Shown in pieces: positions 37,767-50,722 of a stretch of 64,000 bases of DNA (position 1 is its first letter; the number at the start of each line of letters is the position of its first letter). Source of the DNA: Hordeum vulgare subsp. vulgare (lineage: Eukaryota; Streptophyta; Magnoliopsida; Poales; Poaceae); contig NW_025422554.1 in assembly GCF_904849725.1 (NCBI RefSeq), forward strand, positions 44,375 through 108,374, read 5' to 3'. The position numbers were made by a program, and so were the translations under genes. The notes beneath the pieces are model-generated. The model searched no databases. It had not been told where the DNA came from and worked only from the letters and a program-made list of their open reading frames with translations.

Positions 37767-40700
37767 TTTGGATTATTATTATTCCCAATGCGTGAACAAT
37801 TTTCAGATTCAAAGTTTTTTCAAAGATTAAAATGTTTTGCCTTTGACCTATTATTAGATACCTATAATGTCGTTTTCTTAAAATTTATTATCATGTTTAA
37901 TTGACAACATTCTGGATTTTTACGTCAATTGTTTTCACCCATTAACATCATTGGCAAATCTACATCACAAGTAGATATTATTATTTTTATTATGTGAGTA
38001 ATCGGTTGTGCTCGCCCAGCAGGATGAAGCTGCAAAGAAAACAAATGGTATATTGTGTTGTAGCTGCATGGCACAACGGGGTAACTCGTAACATTTCACT
38101 CATGTTGTAAGTCTCTCCGCAAGAAAGCATACTCTACATGCATTTTTTCATATATACCTGAAGATGTGCCATAAAGTAAATATTTTAGTTTCTTTTTGAA
38201 AAATGATAATATATAACAATGAGATGATACAAAGTGTCATTACAAAGACGTAACGGTGTTTGACGGGTAAAGTGGGCAATAAATTTCTCTACTGGACCAT
38301 CCTTGGGTACCGTGAGAAAAACAATAGGCCTTATGCATGAAAGGAGGGAGTATTTATTTTGAAAAGGAAGTTGAAACCGCCAACCTCTGCTTAAAAGGGT
38401 ACCCCCAACCATTGTTGTTATATTATTCGATAAATTCTCAAAAAAGAATTACATGGGTCAACCCAAAGACACCTTCATGACGGTTTGTCACAGCACCTAT
38501 ATGTTTGATTATGTGCCCTGACCTCGCAATAACACATACCATCTAATCTGGTGGCCTCACCAAGCCAACCAACAACGAGTCGAGAGCACCGGCTGGTCTA
38601 GCAACCCTCAACACGCACCACATACGCCTGCACTAGAATCCAACTACGGCATCTTTCCTGGTCCCATATTCAAGAGCGATCAATGCCTTTACCTTGCAGG
38701 ACCCAACTATTATCGATGCCACCACGATGCCACACCCCCGAGACTATCATGCATGTGTCTATCATCGGGTATGCACTATGCCATACCGTCGAAACCCGAA
38801 GTCATCGATGTGGTATATGCAACACCGCTCCACCTCTTGGCCTCTCCGGCCAGCACTTGCTCCAAAATAGTGTGCCTTGGAGGGAGAACGGCACCGAATG
38901 TCCAGTAATCATCCCAGGTGGTCGAGTGAACAGCGATGCTTAATATGAGCAGGCACATGATCGCCTTCAAAGTGATAGTGCCAGTGAGCATCCTCTTGCC
39001 CTCCATTGTCTCCTTTTGTTGTTGCTACCTGTCTTGGTTACCAAGCTAGGTTTGTTTGTTTTCTGTTGAGAGATGCTTCTTGAATGGGTATTGCGCCTAC
39101 AATTATAGGCAGTTGTGTTATGTTATGATGGGAATAAGGTGTGAATGGGTGGGAATCAAGTAGTATTCCATGTGTCACTAAAGATAATTGATGACTTAGT
39201 TTGGAATACATGATAATTCCATTCACACGTATCTAGCGGAAGAAACACTACTTTACATATCATATTCAATGTTAGGGAGAAAGCAAGAACCACACCAATA
39301 GTGTGCAATGAGACACCCAAAGTTAGCCGTATCAGGGGAGGACCTACAATATTACTAGTCCGGAAGGGACAACGGTGAATGCAAGTAACTCTATCCCGTC
39401 AGAGATTGTTTTTAGGTAGCAACTTTTGGTGTTGAATATAGCTTTATGGACATATGTATGGACTTGTGCTAATACAATTTCAGCATTTTATTCATATATA
39501 TTTTGCTCAATATTGATTGGAAGCGAGATAGCTAGTTGGTTCACTATGATAGACCTTTCGCAATGTTTATCTTCTCCTTGGTGTTGGAGATCATATGATA
39601 AGTATGACATATGTACAACTTGATCCCAAGTCTTCATATGCCAATCCCCAAACTTAGAACTTGCACGTACTAAACACGACAATTACTACCCCTTTTTTGT
39701 CAAGCAACCTTTTTCAATTTTATTTGTTCATAAATATCACAATGCCATTTTAACAAACAATATATTTTTATTCAGCTAGCGAAGGGTGCCAACACTCAAT
39801 TTTTATCCAAGACATGAAAAGTGTATATGTATATAAACATTAGAGAAAGTGATATGATGCAATACTAGCGAGTTGTATCAAACTTTTCATATACATTTTT
39901 TATCGAAGAATCCATGTTTATAGATTGTTTATCCAAGACTAGTGACTTGTATCGGACTTGTTTTTATATGCAAGGAAACATTACAGAAGTGATATGACAC
40001 AATAGACCAGGATTAATCTAAAAATGGCATACAACTCATAAAATATACACCTTTCCAAAAATTATTATATGTGACATAGTTTCCCAAAAAAATAACAAAA
40101 TTGAAGTATGGCACTTTTAAAAAAAGTGATCTCAAGAATAGGTGTCATGTATGGTATATCCATGGCTAATGTGGTGATAATTTTTCCGTATTCGGCACAC
40201 ACACATACCTGCAACTTGGCTTGGCTAATGTGAACAAGGCTCAGTCATCAGGTTATGAAAATAAACGAGTTACTTAATTTGGAATTCGAACAATGTAAAG
40301 ACTTCTAATGGCTACTTCATACATATATATTGAGACAACCTCGAGTCACAATCCCAAAATGAAGTTTACATTGATGATGAATGTTGTGTTGGTCTTTGTA
40401 ATAACCAACACACCTAAATGAAGCATCATGATTAGGATTATTAGCCTCTTAAATCACTGCATGGGTGTGTGTTTCGTGTTATTTAAACCGGTGGGCCTAT
40501 TGGTGACTAGGTGTGTGCCTTGTTCTTATCTATCTACTCACCTGCAAGGATTATGATATTTCATCAATCATAAAAGATAAACCAATTAGTGATTGATGCA
40601 ACTGTTGCATTGTGCTAATGGTATCAAACTTGTTTTATATGACATAGAAACGTTAGATATAATGATATGATGCAATGCATCGGGATTAGCCTACAAATGA

Positions 40701-41881
40701 GAAACGATTAAAAAAATGGAAAACTTGCGCACATAGTCCTTTTACGAGACATGGTTTCCATAAAATATACCCAATTTGAAATATGACACTTTAACAAAGG
40801 TATTCTAAAAAATAGGTACTCTCATGGATAGCTTATCTTTGCTTTGAATGCAAATGACCAAGACGATGGCTATATCTATGTAAAATGTGATAATAAATTG
40901 ACCATATTCAGCAGACACGTGCATCTTGGCACGGGTAATGTGAACACAGACTCCATCCGAAAATAAATGATTTATACTTAGGACTCCGATTGGTTTAAGG
41001 ACATCTAAATGCTACTTATATATAGATGAAGACAACGTGGAGGTTCAATCACAGAACCAAGTCTACATTGGTAATGATTATTGGCTTAATCTTTGTAAAT
41101 GCCATCTCGCTCAAACAGAGACGGATGATAGCAAGCAACTTTCAACTATATATGATTATATGATTAGTATGTTGTGTCAATGCATGTGTGTGTGTGTGTT
41201 TTGTGTGCCGGCGACTAGGCATGTGGCTTGTTATTATCTATCTAATCACATGGACTTCTAATTAATTCAATGAACTACCAATTAGTGGTTGATGCAACTG
41301 ACCCATGTGTCAGCTGTATCAACCTAGTTTTATATGACATAAAGGCATTATAGATACTAATATAAAGCAATGCGTCTGGACTAGCCTTAAAAAGAAATTA
41401 TTCAAACAATGGAAAACATGCACAGAAAGTCCTTTTCGTGTCATGGTTTCCATCAATTTTTTTTAAAATATGGAAGTTGTAAAAATGAGGTAATATCATG
41501 TATGGCTTATAATGGCTTTCAACCTGGTTTTAAAATATGGAAGTTGTAAAAAAGTTGTAAATATGACTAAGCTGTTGTCCATATTTATGGCTATCCTAAT
41601 GATAAGTTGCACATATTCGGTACACAAGTGTGTCTTGACATGGCTAAGGTGAGCATAGGCTCCATCAATTAGTTATGTTAATAAATGGGTTACTTAACTA
41701 GGACTCTAATCAGTGTGTGTACTTCCAATTGCTACGACTTATATATAGAGCGAGACGACAAGGAGAGACGATCAAAAAACAAAGTCTACAATGATGATGA
41801 GTGTTGCCTTAATTTTTGTAATAACCATCACGCTCAGATGGAATTCCATGATATATCCAATGAGACAACCCGCCATGTACT
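37767..41881 (+). repeat. Block B2, unit 3
   Basis: Parallel to B2 of unit 1, with modules starting near 39735, 40417 and 41125. A short duplication at 41460-41560 repeats AAAATATGGAAGTTGTAAAA, replacing the unit-1 text around 18000. Contains the truncated peptide frame at 38776-39006. Confidence 0.85.
38776..39006 (-). pseudogene. Truncated thionin-like gene with chimeric open frame, unit 3
   Basis: Same 76-codon structure as in units 1 and 2. The signal-peptide part carries one replacement (T to I at residue 11); the 46-residue tail is identical to unit 2. Confidence 0.75.
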
Positions 41882-43549
41882 CCTACTAAGCCTCTCATTG
41901 ATACCTTTACAAATCAGATTCAACACTTAAACTTTGTCACCAGAACACATGCATTCACTCCAGTTCATCACCCGGATGAAACAAGCCAGACACAACTCTA
42001 AGCATAGCAAGCATAGCAAGGTAAAGCACATCATGGCTCAAGCATCTACCAGGTATGCTAGGTTGCAAGGTTTAGCTATTTACTGTGACAATGACAGGTC
42101 ACGCAGAGGAATGGGTTCAACTACCGGGCAAAAGAATTTATCACGATGTGTCCTAGTGCAATAAATGAGATCAGGAGCGAGAACATGGGATTTCATCGGA
42201 ATGCTTAAAAGGGGTGCTTGCCTTGTGGATCAGCGGAGGGATACACTCCTTCAGTTGGATACTCCCGAGTATCCTGTGGAGCGAAGCCTACCAATACAAA
42301 CAATCACAATCAATACACGTCAAATGCAACAGTATGATCCATGATCATGGCATGACATGGATATGATGGATGAGCTAATGCATCTAATATTGAATTGGTT
42401 GAAGCTGGTTTGAATCAAAGATTCAAATGCTACTTCAAAAAAGGTATTTTTAAATTACCTTTAAATGATTTGACCTGATTCTTAGGTATAGCTTGTTCTA
42501 TCATGCATGAAAATAACACCAATGGATTTCTTGAATTTTTCTGATAAATTTTCATATATAAATTATTTTAATCTGAGTTACAAATTAATTTCTATGATTT
42601 TTCGAAGTTTATAACTATTTCTGAGATTTTATTTAAACCAAAATTAGAATTACTGCATCAACATGACATCACCAGGAGAAACTCCACACGTCAGTGACAC
42701 ACGCACTAACTGAGTTATATTTAAACTATAGTCCTAATTATTGGTGTTGGGCCCACTGGTTAGTGGGTGTTTAGGGTTAGATAAATTAATTTATTCCGTT
42801 TAATTTAAATCCTAACTAACCAAAGGCTGGTCCCACATGCCAGAGATACAAGGATCAAACCACCTGGTCAAACCGGGTCAGCTCACCGGCGTTGAGCCAC
42901 CGATGGTACCAGGAACGGCGGAGGGGGTCAGAAACCCACCTCCAGCGACCATTTGGCCGGTGGAGACCACCTACAGAACGGCCTCTAGCCTGCACATCCA
43001 TTTGAGTAAGCCATAGGGGATGGGGTGGCCGGAGACATCGTCGGCGATGACCTAGGCGGCCACCGGAGCTCGGCCCTCGTCGAGATCGACGATACAAAGC
43101 GCGAAAGGACCGGAGCTAAGCACCTACGACACCTACGCGACAACGCAAAGCCATTGGTGGCCTCGGTTAGGCTCGAGGACCACCGAAACCTCCCCGACGA
43201 TGAGCTCCCGCAGTAGAGCTCTTCGATCGTCGGTGGAAACGGCAGCTACGGGCGAATGAAGGGGCAAAGGGGAGAAATGGGTTCTGCAGCTCACAAGGGT
43301 TGCAAAGGCGTCGAGAGCGGGCTCGAAGACGGCCTGACGACGGAGAATTCGACGGCGGTGACCTCGGTAACCTTAGAAAGAAGACGATGGCGGGACGGCG
43401 ATTGGAGGTGCCTGGCTTCGGTTCCTCTAGCGTGCAGCTGCGTGGCGTCAAGGCGAAGCTACTCAGCACCTCGGGGACAAGAGGGAACGGCGGGGGCGAC
43501 CTAGCGACGGCGAGCCAAAGGTGCGGCCATGAGGGAGAGAGGGGAGAAT
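41882..43549 (-). repeat. Block C, unit 3: Ty3-gypsy-type LTR fragment
   Basis: Near-identical to 18341-20010, with a four-base deletion near 43253. It joins unit 4 at the same TAATTTCG junction as at 20011, confirming the tandem arrangement. Confidence 0.5.
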
Positions 43550-45500
43550 AATTTCGTATTCATAAAATTTATTATCATGATTAATTGACAACATTCTGGA
43601 TTTTTACGTCAAATGTTTTTACCCATTAACATCAGTGGTACATCTACATCACAACTAGATATTTTTTTTCATATGTGAGTAATCGGTTGTGCTCGTCCAG
43701 CAGGATGAAGCTGCAAAGAAAACAACTGGTATATCAGGCTGTGGCTGCATGGCACAAAGGGGTAACTCGTAACATTTCATTCATGTTGTAAATCTCGCCC
43801 CAAGAAAGCATACTCCGCATGCATTCTTTTCATATATACCAGAAGATGTGCCATAAAGTAAATATTTGAGTTGTTTTTTGACAAATAATAATATATTAAC
43901 AATGAGATGATACAAAGTGTCATTACAAAGACGTAACGGTTTTTTAGGGGTAAAGTGGGGAATAAATTTCTTTACTGGACCATCTTTGGGTATCGTGAGA
44001 AAAACAATAGGCCTTGTACATGAAAGGAGGGAGTGTTTATTTTAAAAAGGAAGTTGAAACCACCAACCTCTGTATACAAGGATGCACCCAATCATTGTTG
44101 TTATATTATTCGACAAATTCTCACAAAAGAATTACAAGGATCAACCCAAAGCAACCTTCATGACGGTTTGTCACGGCACCTATATGTTTGATTATGTGCC
44201 CTCACCTCGCAATAACACGTACCATCTAATCTGGTGATGTCACCAAGCCGCCCCACAACGAGTCGAGAGCACCAGCCGGTCTAGCAAACCCTCAACACGC
44301 ACCACATACGCCTGCACTAGAATCCAACGACGGCATCTTTCGTGGTCCCATCTTCAAGAGGGATCAACGCATTTACCTTGCGAGACCCAACTATCATCGA
44401 CACCACCACAACGCCACACCGTCGAGACCATCATGCATGCGGCTATCATCGAGTCTCCACTACGCCATACCGCCGACACCCGACATCATCGATATGATAT
44501 ATGCAACACCGGTCCACCTCTTAGCCACTCCAGCCATCACTTGCTCCAAAACGGTGTGCCTAGGAGGGAGAACGGCACCGAAGGTCCAGGCATCATTCCA
44601 TCTAAAAGATCCAGATCTAGCGTTTCCCCGGAGCAGCTGAAGCGAGGTGTCGTCGAAGCCTTTTACCAAGAAATGACACCTAACACATTGCCATCGTCCG
44701 GCATGGCCAAAATCAGTGTTGTTTTCACTGGCAGTCATGCCACTCCAAATCAATGGATGACTAGATCTGTGTGGAGCCTCAACATAGAGCGCGCACAGCC
44801 GCTAGCATCCCTCGCTGGCCCCTCTATGCAACGTCAAACGGCCCAAAGCCAGTCTGACGACGGATCTAGGAGGAAATCAGATTTATGGAACATCGCTGCT
44901 AACCATCTCCAAGAAGCATGCTTGAGCTCTTGACAATCCATGGACGTGACAACCACTGCACAACGGGGAGTATCACCTAGGCCGCCGCACGTGATCTCCC
45001 TGTTCGCACCGCCCCAGCCACACCAGTGGGCCACCATCACTACCAGCCACCTCGGCACCTTTGGCGCAGGGCCTGCTGCCACCACCATCATGGCCAATGC
45101 CGGTGAGAGCGACATAAGGGGACTTTGAGATAGCTGGCTTCTAGCGGTGCTAGCATAGGACCCCTGGCGTCAATATGGGGAGCGACGTGAGAGATATGTA
45201 CGGGAGGAGGACGAGATCAGGGGAGGACGAAGTCTAGACGATGATGGCAGTGGTAGGAGGAAATCCGGAGGAGAATGACAGTATGGTGTGATCTGGAGGA
45301 GGGTGGTGGTGGCCCACAAAGGGAACATGAGTATAGACTTAATTTGATGTGAGTGAAGTTATGTGCGTTTTGTGTCATTTAAGCCAGTGGACCGACCGTT
45401 GAGTATGTGTGCCTCTTTCTTATCCATCTAATCACATGCACTACGGTATTTGTCTGGTATTAGTTAAGTCCATCAATTTGTAATATATTCTCTACCTAGC
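43550..45500 (+). repeat. Tandem unit 4, B1 left part only, mostly an older lineage
   Basis: The first 315 bases (43550-43865) are almost identical to unit 2. After that the match drops noticeably to B1 of all other units (many substitutions and small indels, e.g. loss of about 20 bases near 44805). Similarity to B1 ends near 45500, equivalent to about 9420, before the peptide gene, so no thionin-like gene exists here. The open frame at 44433-44933 parallels the 8301-8756 frame only in part. Confidence 0.85.
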
Positions 45501-45880
45501 TAGTTACATGACAAATTAATTAATAAGCAATTGATGTAATTGCTCCATTATTAAGAATAAAAACGGCATCAATTGATGTTTTGCTCGGAGGTCTTCTTTG
45601 AATACTACATAACAATTTGCATCATATAATTGTGAGAAATGCATTGTACTTTCCTTGGGATCATCTGCCGCAATGGCGTGCAACTTGAGAGCACTACTCT
45701 CTGCATTATTAGCATCAAAAATTATTAAGGCAAAGCTACGTTGTACCCTCTGTATCAAAAGAATAAGTAACTAGGATAAAAATAAATCAATTGATTCATA
45801 ATGTAGAACAACGAAGGTAACAGAATTTAACAATCACTACCTCAAAAAAAATGTAACATTTGCTCCCTAAAATAAGGAAT
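45501..45880. other. Unassigned spacer between unit 4 and the copia element
   Basis: AT-rich sequence with one 80-codon minus-strand frame (45516-45758) that lacks recognisable motifs. It is not seen elsewhere in the window. It may be filler or a fragment captured at the deletion that removed the rest of unit 4. Confidence 0.4.
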
Positions 45881-48800
45881 GTAACAATCGTTGGTCGAAG
45901 GGACACAGCAACTCACGGCCATCCCACTTGCATTCCTTTTACGTATAAGATGGTGGGTCCCCGAAGCCAGAGCCGGAACCAGAAAGGTGAAGGTACCCAT
46001 GTGGATTCGGATTAGTGTCAAAGCTTACATCGACGTAACCCTTTACGACGAACTCTTTAACCTCCTCCATAATCGAGAAAAATTCCTTAGTCCATCAGTT
46101 ACTAAGGATAAATTTTGACCGCTGCTAGTGATTCAATCATGGATCACTCTCTGTACCTCTCAACAGACTTGCTGCAAGGCACACATCAGGTGCGGTACTC
46201 AGCCTGGCATACTTTAGAGTCTACGGCTAAGGCATAGAAGATGACCTTCGTCTATTCTCTTTATTCTGTCGTGGTCGGGTTTTGAGTCTTACTCAAATTC
46301 ACACCTTACAACGCAACCAAGAACTCCTTCTTTGCTAATCTATTTTGAACTCCTTCAAAACTTTTCAAGGCATGCACCTTGTTGAAACTTCCATTAAGCG
46401 CTTTTGATCTATCTCCATAGATCTTTGATGTTCAACGTTCAAGTAGCTCAATCCAGGTATTCCTTTGGAAACTCCTTTCAAACAACCTTGTATGCTTTAC
46501 AGAAATTCTATATTACTTCTGATCCACAATATGTCAACCACATATACTTATCAGAAATTCTATAGTGCTCCCACTCACATCTTTGGAAATACAAGTTTCT
46601 CACAAACTTTGTACAAACCCAAAATCTTTGATCATCTCATCAAGGTGTATATTCCAACTCCGAGATGCTTGCACCAGTCCATTGAAGGGTCACTGGAGCT
46701 TGCATACTTGCTATTATCTTTAGGATCGACAAAACCTCCTGGTTGTATCACATACAATGTTTGCTCAAGGGAACCGAAGAGGAAACAATGTTTTGACATC
46801 CTACGTGCAATATTTCATAAATAATGCAGCAACTACTAACATAATTCTAACAGACTTTTAGCATCGCTACGAGTGAGAAAGTCTCATCATAGTCAACTGT
46901 TTGATCTTGTCGGAAACATCTTTGCGACAAGTCGAGCTTTTCTTAATAGTGACTTATCACTATCATCGTCTGTCTTCCTTTTGAAGATCCATCTTTACTC
47001 AATAGTCCTATGACCATCAAGTAGTTCTTCCAAAGTCTACACTTTGTTTTCATACATGGATCCTCTCTCGAATTTCACGGCCTCCAGCCATTTGTCGGAA
47101 TCCGGGCCCACCATTGCTTTCTTCATAACTCGTAGGTTCACTGTTGCTCAACAACATGACCTCCAAGACAAGGTTACCGTACCACTCTGCAGTAGTACGC
47201 GACCTTGTCAACCTACGACGCTTGTAGTAACTTGATCCGATGCTCGATGATCACCATCATCAGCTTTCACTTCAATTGGTGTAGGCGCCACAGGAACAAC
47301 TTCCTGCGCCCTGCTACACACTGGTCGAAGTGATGGTTCAATAACCTCATCAAGTTCTACCACCCTCCCACTCAATTCTTTCGAGAGAAACCTTTCCTCG
47401 AGAAAGGATCCGCTTCTGGAAACAAACACTTTGCTTTCGGATCTGAGATAGGAGATGTACCCAACTGTTTTGGATATCCTATGAAGATGCATTTATCCTC
47501 TTTGGGTTCGGGCTTATCAGACTGAAACTTTTTCACATAAGTATCGAAACCCCAAACTTTCAAGAAACGACAGTTTAGATTTCTCTAAACCTCAGTCTAT
47601 ACTGTGTCATCTCAACGGAAATACGTGGTGCCCTATTTAAAGTGAATGCGGTTGTCTCTAATGCATAACCCATAAACGATAGTGGTAATTCGATAAGAGA
47701 CATCATAGCATGCACCATACCAAATAGTGCGTGGCTATGACGTTCAGACACATCATCACACTATGATGTTCCAGGTGGCATGAACTGCGAAACAATTTCC
47801 ACATTGTCTTAACTGCGTACCAAAACTCGTAACTCAGATATTCATTTCTATGATCATATCGTAGACCGTTTATCCTCTTGTTACGACGAACTTCACTCCG
47901 AAACAGAATTGAACTTTTCAATATTTCAGACTTGTGATTCATTAAGTAAATACTCTTGTATCTACTCAAATCGTCATTGAAGTAAGAACATAATGATATC
48001 CACTGCGTGCCTCAGCACCCATTGGACCGCATACATCAAAATGTATCACTTCCAACAAGTTACTATCTTGTTTCATCTCAATGAAAACAAGGCCTTGCTC
48101 ATGTGGTATGATTTGCATGTCACTAGTGATTCAAAATCAAGTGAGTATAAAGATCCATCGGCATGGAGCCTCTTCATGCACTTTATACCAACATGACTCA
48201 AGCGGCAGTGCCACAAGTAAGTGGTACTATCATCATTACCTCGTATCTTTTGGCACCAATATCATGAACATGTGTAACACTACGATCGAGATTCAATAAA
48301 CCATTGAAGGTGATTATTCAAGAAAACGGAGTAACCATTATTCTCTTTAAATGAATAATCGTATTGCAATAAACACGATCCAATCATGTTCATGCTTAAC
48401 GCAAGCATCAAATAACAATTATTTAGGTTTAACACCAATCCCGATGGTAGAGGGAGCGTGCGACGTTTGATCATATCAACCTTGGAAACACTTCCAACAC
48501 GTATCGTCACCTCGCCTTTAGCTAGTCTCCGTTTATGCCGTAGCTTTCATTTCGTGTCACTAATCACTTAGCAACCGAACCGGTATCCAATACCCTCATG
48601 CTACTAGGAGTACTAGTAAAGTACACATCAACATCATGTATATCAAATATACTTCTTTCGACTTTTGCCAGCCTTCTTATCTACCAAGTATCTAGAGTTG
48701 CTCCGCCTCAGTGACTGTTCCCCTCATTACAGAAGCACTTAGTCTCGGGTTTGGGTTTAATCTTGGGTTTCTTCATTAGTGCAGCAACTGTTTTGCCGTT

Positions 48801-50722
48801 TCACGAAGTATCCCTTCTAGCCCTTGCCTTTCTTGAAACTTAGTGGTTGTACAAACCATCAACTATTGATGCTCCTTCTTGATTTCTACTTTCGCAGTGT
48901 CAAACATCGCGAATTGCTCAAGGATCATTGTATCTATCCTTGATATGTTATAGTTCATCACGAAGCTCTCACAGCTTGGTGGCAGTGACTTTGGAGAACC
49001 ATCACTATCTCATCTCGAAGATTAACTCCCACTTGATTCAAGTGATTATCGTACTCAGACAATCTGAGCACACGCTCAACGATTGAGCTTTTCTCCTTTA
49101 CTTTGTGGACAAAGAATCTTGTCGGAGGTCTCGTACCTCTCAACAAGAGCACGAGCATGAAATCAAAATTTCATCTCTTTAGAACATCACTTATGTTCCG
49201 TGACGTTTCAAAACGTCTTCGATGTCTTGCTTCTAAGCCATTAAGTATTTTGCACTGAACTATCGTGTAGTCATCAGAAACGTGTATGTCGGAAGTTCAC
49301 AGCATCCACAGACGATGCTCGAGGTGCAGCACACCGAGTGGTGCATTAAGGACATAAGCCTTCTGCGCAGTAACGAGGACAATCCTCTTCAAAGTTTGCT
49401 ACTATCAACTTTCAAATAAAATTTTCTCTAGGAACATATAAAAACAGTAGAGCTATAGCGCAAGCTATATCGTAATTCTCAAAGACCATTAGACTATGTT
49501 CATGACAATTAGTTCAATTAATCATATTACTTAAGAACTCCCACTCAAAAAGTACATCTCTCTACTCATTTGAGTGGTACATGATCCAAATCCACTATCT
49601 CAAGTCCGATCATCACGTGAGTCGAGAATAGTTTCAGTGGTAAGCATCTCTATGCTAATCATATCAACTATACGATTCATGCTCGACCTTTCGGTCTCAT
49701 GTGTTCCGAGGCCATGTCTGCACATGCTAGGCTCGTCAAGCTTAACCCGAGTGTTCTGCGTGTGCAACCGTTTTGCACCCGTTGTATGTGAACGTTGAGT
49801 CTATCACACCCGATCATCACGTGGTGTCTCGAAACGAAGAACTGTCGCAACGGTGCACAGTCGGGGAGAACACAATTTCGTCTTGAAATTTTAGTGAGAG
49901 ATCACCTCATAATGCTACCATCGTTCTAAGCAAGATAAGGTGCAAAAAGGATTAACATCACATGCAATTCATAAGTGACATAATATGGCCATCATCATGC
50001 GCTTCTTGATCTCCATCACCAAAGCACCGGCACGATCTTCTTATCACCGGCGTCACACCATGATCTCCAGCATCATGATCTCCATCAACGTGTCGCCATC
50101 GGGGTTGTCGTGCTACTCATGCTATTACTACTAAAGCTACGTCCTAGCAATATAGTAAACGCATCTCCAAGCACAAACGTTAGTTTAAAGACAACCCTAT
50201 GGCTCCTGCCGGTTGTCGTACCATCGACGTGCAAGTCGATATTAACTATTACAACATGATCATCTCATACATCCAATATATCACATCACATCGTTGGCCA
50301 TATCACATCACAAGCATACCCTGCAAAAACAAGTTAGACGTCCTCTAATTTTGTTGTTGCATGTTTTACGTGGTGACCATGGGTATCTAGTAGGATCGCA
50401 TCTTACTTACCTAAACACCACAACGGAGATATATGAATTGCTATTTAACCTCATCCAAGGACCTCCTCGGTCAATTCCGATTCAACTAAAGTTGGAGAAA
50501 CTGACACCCGCTAGTCATCTTTGAGCAACGGAGTTACTCGTAGCGATGAAACCAGTCTCTCGTAAGCGTACGAGTAATGTCGGTCCGAGCCGCTTCGATC
50601 CAACAATACCGCGGAATCAAGAAAAGACTAAGGAAGGCAGCAAAACGCACATCACCGCCCACAAAAACTTTTGTGTTCTACTCGAGAAGACATCTACGCA
50701 TGAACCTAGCTCATGATGCCAC
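45881..50722 (-). pseudogene. Decayed Ty1-copia (Angela/BARE-1-like) gag-pol region, 3'-truncated
   Basis: Read on the minus strand the order is gag (about 49400-48700, motif VERVLRLSEYDNHLNQVGVN), a broken zinc knuckle (near 48715, ETKCF), protease region (48510-48280, PSGLVLNLNNCYL), integrase core (47969-47703, RYDHRNEYLSYEFW), integrase C-terminus (47563-47208, CIFIGYP and VVELDEVIEP, in two frames), reverse transcriptase (about 47060-46440, WIFKRKTDD and ASRSWNIHLDEMIKDFGF) and an RNase H remnant up to about 45890. Stops and frameshifts interrupt every domain, so no functional protein is possible. Copia order with integrase before reverse transcriptase is clear. The element ends without polypurine tract or 3' LTR. 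Confidence 0.88.
50703..50722 (-). other. Degenerate copia primer binding site
   Basis: On the minus strand the bases after the LTR read GTGGCATCATGAGC, compared with the usual TGGTATCAGAGC complementary to initiator methionine tRNA. Position is right, two or three bases have drifted. Confidence 0.6.

Larger units (their letters stand above)
30680..43549 (+). repeat. Tandem unit 3, about 12.9 kb
   Basis: Complete on its right side: B1 30680-35013, A 35014-37766, B2 37767-41881, C 41882-43549. It is longer than unit 1 because of an extra 386-base tandem duplication in A. B1 begins at the base equivalent to 7501, so the first 80 bases of the unit are missing. Confidence 0.9.
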
